Assembly: GCF_031851795.1 (NCBI RefSeq)
Contig: NZ_CP134696.1
Span: forward strand, 1,669,576 to 1,733,575
Source: Pontibacter sp. G13
GTDB lineage: Bacteria > Bacteroidota > Bacteroidia > J057
Length of the DNA: 64,000 nt
Direction of reading: 5' to 3'
In this document: piece after piece, positions 61,401 through 64,000 of the stretch
Layout of the letters: the number at the start of each line of letters is the position of its first letter
Numbering within the stretch: the first letter of the stretch is position 1
Notes under the pieces: generated by a model
What the model was told of the DNA's origin: nothing
What the model saw: only the letters and a program-made list of their open reading frames with translations
Databases searched by the model: none
Made by a program: the position numbers and the translations under genes

Positions 61401-62617
61401 GAAGGCAGTGGGATATGGCTAAAGGATTGATACTCGTCAACGTCCTGCTGCTTGGGCAAGAAGTTCAGCCCGCCCCCCTCGGTCCCGACCCAGACCTGTT
61501 GATATTTATCCTCGTAGATCGACCGGATCTTGTCATAGTTTACCGTACCGGGCTGGAGTGTATGTTTATAATGGGAAAAGACATGTCCCGAAGGATTGAA
61601 CTTATTCACCCCTCCCCCATTCGTTCCAATCCAAATGGTCCCATAATCGTCCAAATACACCGTTCTCAGGACCGTTTTACTCAAGCTATGGGGATTCCTT
61701 AGATCACTGACAAATCGTTCTTGGAAGACCGGAAATGGGTCATCGGCGCCGTATCGGTAGTGAGCCAATCCCTTGGGAGACGAGATCCAGACGTCCTCGT
61801 CCATCACCACGAGATGATCAAATGACCCAAATTCTACCGTGGTGATTTTGAGCGTTTGAGGATCCAACACCATAAGCTTACGGGCGGTCGCAACGACCAA
61901 ATCCCCCTTGACGCTAGGACTGATACTCGTAATACTTGGCTGTACGGCTATGGCTTCGAACGTGCAGGGACTGTATGGATCTGAAGGTGGAATCAACCGC
62001 ATCAACCCTCGGTTCGAACCCAACCAAATAGACCCACTGGAATCCACATAGACCGTGTTGCATGGGGCAACAGGAAGTTTGGCAGGAATCAACTGCTCTG
62101 TGACATTCCGGATTTCCAATTTGCCACTAGGCCCCTCTTTTCGGCATTCGAATACATTCACTCCACGTAGTGTACCGATCCAAAGCCGTCCATCGGAATA
62201 TTTCAGATCTAGGACATGATTATTGGTGAGGGAATGCTCATTGTCGGGGTCATGGCGAAATGAGCGAAACTTCTGGGTTTTGGGATCAAACACATTCACC
62301 CCACTGCCGGCCGTACCGATCCAGATATTTCCATATTCATCCTCCTCCATACACTGCACCAGATTACTGCTAATGGACGTGCTATCTCCTGCAATAGGAC
62401 GATATGATTGGAAGCTGTACCCATCATATCGGTCCAAGCCATCGTTGGTGCCAAACCACATGAATCCTTTTCGGTCCTGCAAAATGCAATTGACGTCATT
62501 TTGCGACAGACCGTCTTCTGTGGAGAGATGATCAAAGATAATTTCGCGAGATTGCGACCAACCGGAATTTACTCCGCTCAGTATTAGCACAGTAGCAAGT
62601 AGTCTAAATACATTCAT
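58418..62617 (-). CDS. hybrid two-component system regulator (HTCS)
   Basis: The protein of about 1,399 residues combines sensor and regulator. A signal peptide (about 1-22) is followed by a periplasmic double propeller of Reg_prop repeats (for example GFMWFGTNDGLDRYDG, GNIWIGTGHGLNRL) to about residue 720. A Y_Y_Y domain and a transmembrane helix (about 800-822) come next. Then come a histidine kinase core with the phospho-acceptor His near 869 (NISHELRTPLSLISG), a HATPase domain (IRDNGPGI, GSGIGLSYTRELVELH), a receiver with the phospho-acceptor Asp near 1195 (LILSDVMMPVMDG), and an AraC-type HTH (about 1290-1390). I chose the ATG at 62617 because the signal peptide starts there, 42 bases downstream of a good -7 element; a longer frame begins at 62959 in the SDR gene. 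It should sense oligosaccharide and activate the locus. Confidence 0.95.
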   Translation of the reverse strand: MNVFRLLATVLILSGVNSGWSQSREIIFDHLSTEDGLSQNDVNCILQDRKGFMWFGTNDGLDRYDGYSFQSYRPIAGDSTSISSNLVQCMEEDEYGNIWIGTAGSGVNVFDPKTQKFRSFRHDPDNEHSLTNNHVLDLKYSDGRLWIGTLRGVNVFECRKEGPSGKLEIRNVTEQLIPAKLPVAPCNTVYVDSSGSIWLGSNRGLMRLIPPSDPYSPCTFEAIAVQPSITSISPSVKGDLVVATARKLMVLDPQTLKITTVEFGSFDHLVVMDEDVWISSPKGLAHYRYGADDPFPVFQERFVSDLRNPHSLSKTVLRTVYLDDYGTIWIGTNGGGVNKFNPSGHVFSHYKHTLQPGTVNYDKIRSIYEDKYQQVWVGTEGGGLNFLPKQQDVDEYQSFSHIPLPSNTFTIEEYSSQGKDYLLIGGQISPSMYRIELDSTKRSYSNADLVPLPIIKSSVFALMNVDNKEMWIGTYSLGLAVQDLTMPDSIRRFAHDPEDSTSLSYNIVRSLMRDKEGNIWIGTGHGLNRLSLTEQVKTYPEFERFLHEDEDEGSISHNYILALHQSRDGAIWVGTFGGGLNKFVPETEDRPAHFVHYTKADGMPNNVVKGILEDDQGFLWISTNKGLTRFDPILEKFHHFDTQDGLQSEEFSELAAYRRKNGDMMFGGVNGFNVFSPGNIHINPHPPKVVFTKFEVLNQPVYPGEAFNGRVILEEDISETAHIDLKYAENSFSVEFSGLHYAAPSKHAYAYRMEGIHDDWIYVDATKRFVTVTNLSPGTYTLEVIASNNDGVWLHDPQVIEIYVAPPWWQTWWAFAIYGLIVLVLLLAFRRYTIIGIKEKHDLVVEHLEKEKAEELQQLKLQFFTNISHELRTPLSLISGPMDFLLKSGQDMDYNQRERQYQLIQKNTHYLLRLVNQLLDFRKLDQGKMKLKVRRGNLNGYINEITEPFQFIANKKEIDFTIHKESEEMDAWFDPDILEKTMYNLLSNAFKFTPVGGKISVEIIERKQETSRMKSLVAPNWVEIRIRDNGPGISPENREQVFERFFKASQPSKNNKSGSGIGLSYTRELVELHHGSIYLEDQPSGGACFVVKFPKDKKRYKSDEIAAGNQPIVAMPIAPVGLWDEDEPDREEITAVVTPQGESHLPVMLVIDDHQDIREFIRSSMEGSYQILEAEDGAAGLELALEHSPDLILSDVMMPVMDGFQLCQELKSDPRTSHIPIIMLTAKSSEESEFEGLTVGADLYIRKPFNLDMLKLNIQNILQARAEQQKRFKREVLLSPEAISVTSTDEVFLKKAVEIIEEHMTDPDFNVEALVKEIGMSRSKLYLKLKALTGQTSSEFIRTVRLKRAVQLLETSDLTIKEIMYMTGFNTASYFSKCFKKQFGMVPSEYVKKQAQAPV

Positions 62618-62658
62618 ACAGTAGCTGGAATTCCTTTTTTTGGAAAAGTCCTTTAAAT

Positions 62659-62687
62659 CAAAGATAAGACTTGCCCAGTCGGAAATC
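62659..62687 (-). promoter_or_regulatory. promoter of the HTCS gene
   Basis: On the minus strand TATCTTTG (62666-62659) matches TAnnTTTG, with TTG 21 bases upstream inside the terminator hairpin of the SDR gene. It supports the start at 62617. Confidence 0.6.
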
Positions 62688-62700
62688 CAACCGACTGGGC
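62673..62700 (-). terminator. terminator downstream of the SDR gene
   Basis: GCCCAGTCGG and CCGACTGGGC form a perfect 10-bp stem around 8 bases, 24 bases after the SDR stop. The T-run that follows on the minus strand is poor (AAGTCTT), so read-through into the HTCS gene is possible. Confidence 0.6.
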
Positions 62701-62724
62701 CGAGAATTCGAATTTTCTCCTGAC

Positions 62725-63546
62725 TCAGGCTTCCGAAATCGATTGAGCTTCTTCCTGTTGCCCAAGAAGCGCCCGATCCAAATGGACATATCCACCATCC
62801 ACAAAGACATATTGACCCGTGGTATGGCCAGATCTCTCTGAAATCAAGAACAACGCAGAGTCGGAAATCTCCTCCGGACGGGTCATCCTCCCTTGGTAGG
62901 GAATCGTCTTGCGAATGCCCGCAAGCGTCTCCTCTGGGTTCGGCAAAGTCTTGATCCAATTATCGTAGGCGGGAGTCCAACTTTCTGCGATGATCAAAGC
63001 ATTGACACGAATCTCATGCTTGATCAAATCGTTGGCCCATTCTCTGGTCAGTGCCAATACCCCTCCTTTTGCAGCTGCATATCCAGAGGTTCCTCCTTGA
63101 CCGGTCAATGCGACCTTGGAACCAATGTTGAGGATATTTCCCTTAGACTCGATGAGCTTGGGCAAGGCGTGTTTGACGACGAGGAAATAGCTGACGAGAT
63201 TGAGCTTCAGCGACTGCATAAACTCCTCGTAGGAAGCATCCAGTCCCGCTCCGTCATTCACCCCGACATTGTTGATCACGACGTCGATACGACCATACTT
63301 GTCGATGATCTCGTTCACGGATTTCTCGATTTGCACAGGATCTGTCACATCGGTTTGCGCAAAATGCGCGTCGATCCCGCGATCCTTCAGATTTTCCACA
63401 TACCCAAATCCACGGGCATTTCGGTCAATGATCGCAGGGATGGCGCCTTCATCTGCCAATGCCTGCAACATGGTCTCTCCGATACTGCCAGCATGTCCGG
63501 CAGCACCTGTGATCAAGACGACTTTATCTGTTAGTCCTAGGTTCAT
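62725..63546 (-). CDS. short-chain dehydrogenase/reductase
   Basis: The product is 273 residues from the ATG at 63546, which overlaps the upstream stop in an ATGA junction; the frame extends further but the earlier part lies inside the neighbouring gene. The classical SDR motifs are all present: cofactor loop TGAAGHAGSIG (13-23), NNVG (92-95), and the catalytic Ser143, Tyr156 and Lys160 (YAAAK). Asp41 after the second strand favours NAD(H). The tight coupling to a tagaturonate-reductase-like gene suggests a role in uronate or hexonate breakdown, but the substrate is not determinable from the sequence. Confidence 0.88.
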   Translation of the reverse strand: MNLGLTDKVVLITGAAGHAGSIGETMLQALADEGAIPAIIDRNARGFGYVENLKDRGIDAHFAQTDVTDPVQIEKSVNEIIDKYGRIDVVINNVGVNDGAGLDASYEEFMQSLKLNLVSYFLVVKHALPKLIESKGNILNIGSKVALTGQGGTSGYAAAKGGVLALTREWANDLIKHEIRVNALIIAESWTPAYDNWIKTLPNPEETLAGIRKTIPYQGRMTRPEEISDSALFLISERSGHTTGQYVFVDGGYVHLDRALLGQQEEAQSISEA

Positions 63547-64000
63547 GAGGTTTTGATTGGGGTCAATTCTTTGAGTTCTGCGTCCACCCCTCGGTCGAGG
63601 CAACGCTCCAATTGGCACATCATCGCCGACTTGAGGGAATCCGGCGCATCCATCACGGGCTTCCATGCAGGAAGGCCTAGCAGGTGTTCGATCATTTGGG
63701 CGGTATCGCCGGATTCGTGGAATTGCCACGCTTTCTTCATCCAAGCGATTCCGTCTGGATCATCGCGCAAGGGGATTTCCTTTCCGTCCATTTGACCTCG
63801 ATAAAACAAGATCAATCCCACCCAGGCCAACATGATCCGCTTGGGCCATTCGCCTGTTTTCGCATGATAATCCACCATCGTACCCATGAGGCGGGTCCGG
63901 AATTTCATCAGGGAGTTGAGGGAAATATCGAGAAGTTTGTGCTTGAGATCGGGATTGCGGAATCGTTCAAGCGTCTGCTGGACATATTCGATTCCGGCGG
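63543..64000 (-). CDS. uxaB: tagaturonate reductase / mannitol dehydrogenase family enzyme, C-terminal part
   Basis: The open frame enters from the right edge and gives 151 C-terminal residues, beginning AGIEYVQQTLERFRNPDLKH and continuing with LLDISLNSLMKFRTRL. This RFRNP...HKLLDISLNS block is the conserved C-terminal domain motif of the long-chain mannitol dehydrogenase family, in the form found in altronate oxidoreductase (UxaB), which interconverts D-tagaturonate and D-altronate in galacturonate breakdown. Following segments (KRIMLAWVGLILFYRG) fit the same domain. The N-terminal NAD domain is outside the window, so fructuronate reductase or mannitol dehydrogenase cannot be fully excluded. 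It is translationally coupled to the SDR gene. Confidence 0.75.
   Translation of the reverse strand, partial: AGIEYVQQTLERFRNPDLKHKLLDISLNSLMKFRTRLMGTMVDYHAKTGEWPKRIMLAWVGLILFYRGQMDGKEIPLRDDPDGIAWMKKAWQFHESGDTAQMIEHLLGLPAWKPVMDAPDSLKSAMMCQLERCLDRGVDAELKELTPIKTS

Overview
The window comes from a member of the Bacteroidota. The evidence is a SusC/SusD pair, a one-protein hybrid two-component regulator with a Reg_prop propeller, several secreted proteins with C-terminal type IX secretion (T9SS) sorting domains, lipoboxes with small extracytoplasmic lipoproteins, and promoters carrying the TAnnTTTG -7 element typical of the phylum. Base composition is close to 50% GC and the genes look native. 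The gene set suggests an environmental polysaccharide degrader, possibly a Saprospirales- or Cytophagales-like lineage, but the genus cannot be fixed from the sequence alone.

Layout. 1-11.2 kb: the 5' part of an alpha/beta-hydrolase-like lipoprotein gene, a doubtful small membrane protein, monomeric NADP isocitrate dehydrogenase (icd), glutamate-1-semialdehyde aminomutase (hemL), and a 1,942-residue secreted protein with 16 disulfide-type Ig-like repeats. 11.2-25.1 kb: the most unusual part, an eight-gene minus-strand operon with a clear promoter at one end and a strong terminator at the other. In transcription order it encodes a von Willebrand-A-like lipoprotein, a three-helix membrane protein, a tubulin/FtsZ-like protein, a giant actin/Hsp70-fold ATPase, two related single-pass coiled-coil membrane proteins with a shared C-terminal domain, a ZorA/MotA/ExbB-like channel with a long coiled-coil tail, and a ZorB/MotB-like peptidoglycan-anchored stator subunit. 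I do not recognise the whole as a described system. 25.5-35.1 kb: a GT-C membrane glycosyltransferase, an orphan HsdR-N-like nuclease-fold protein, two paralogous TPR plus periplasmic-binding-protein genes, and guaA. 35.2-38.7 kb: a non-coding repeat region with three dispersed families, including an array of about six 281-bp palindromic units split by an IS110-family element. 38.9-64 kb: a polysaccharide-utilisation region: GH2 beta-galactosidase-like enzyme, parallel beta-helix protein, GH8 enzyme with carbohydrate-binding modules, two lipocalin-like proteins, sulfatase, surface glycan-binding lipoprotein, SusD, SusC, zinc dehydrogenase, HTCS regulator, SDR dehydrogenase, and the C-terminal part of a tagaturonate-reductase-like enzyme.

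How it fits together. In the last third, secreted T9SS and lipoprotein enzymes would cut and desulfate a glycan, SusC/D and the PKD lipoprotein would bind and import it, and the cytoplasmic dehydrogenases point to uronic or hexonic acid breakdown, all under the HTCS. A 13-bp motif (ACCATTTGTGnTA) occurs as a direct pair, in the same orientation and at nearly the same distance from a -7 element, upstream of both the GH2 gene and susC; this looks like the regulator's operator. In the 11-25 kb operon, a proton-channel stator pair is genetically tied to two cytoskeletal-fold nucleotide-binding proteins and to membrane linkers, which suggests a trans-envelope, force-transducing machine. Whether it serves defence, motility or envelope maintenance cannot be read from the sequence.
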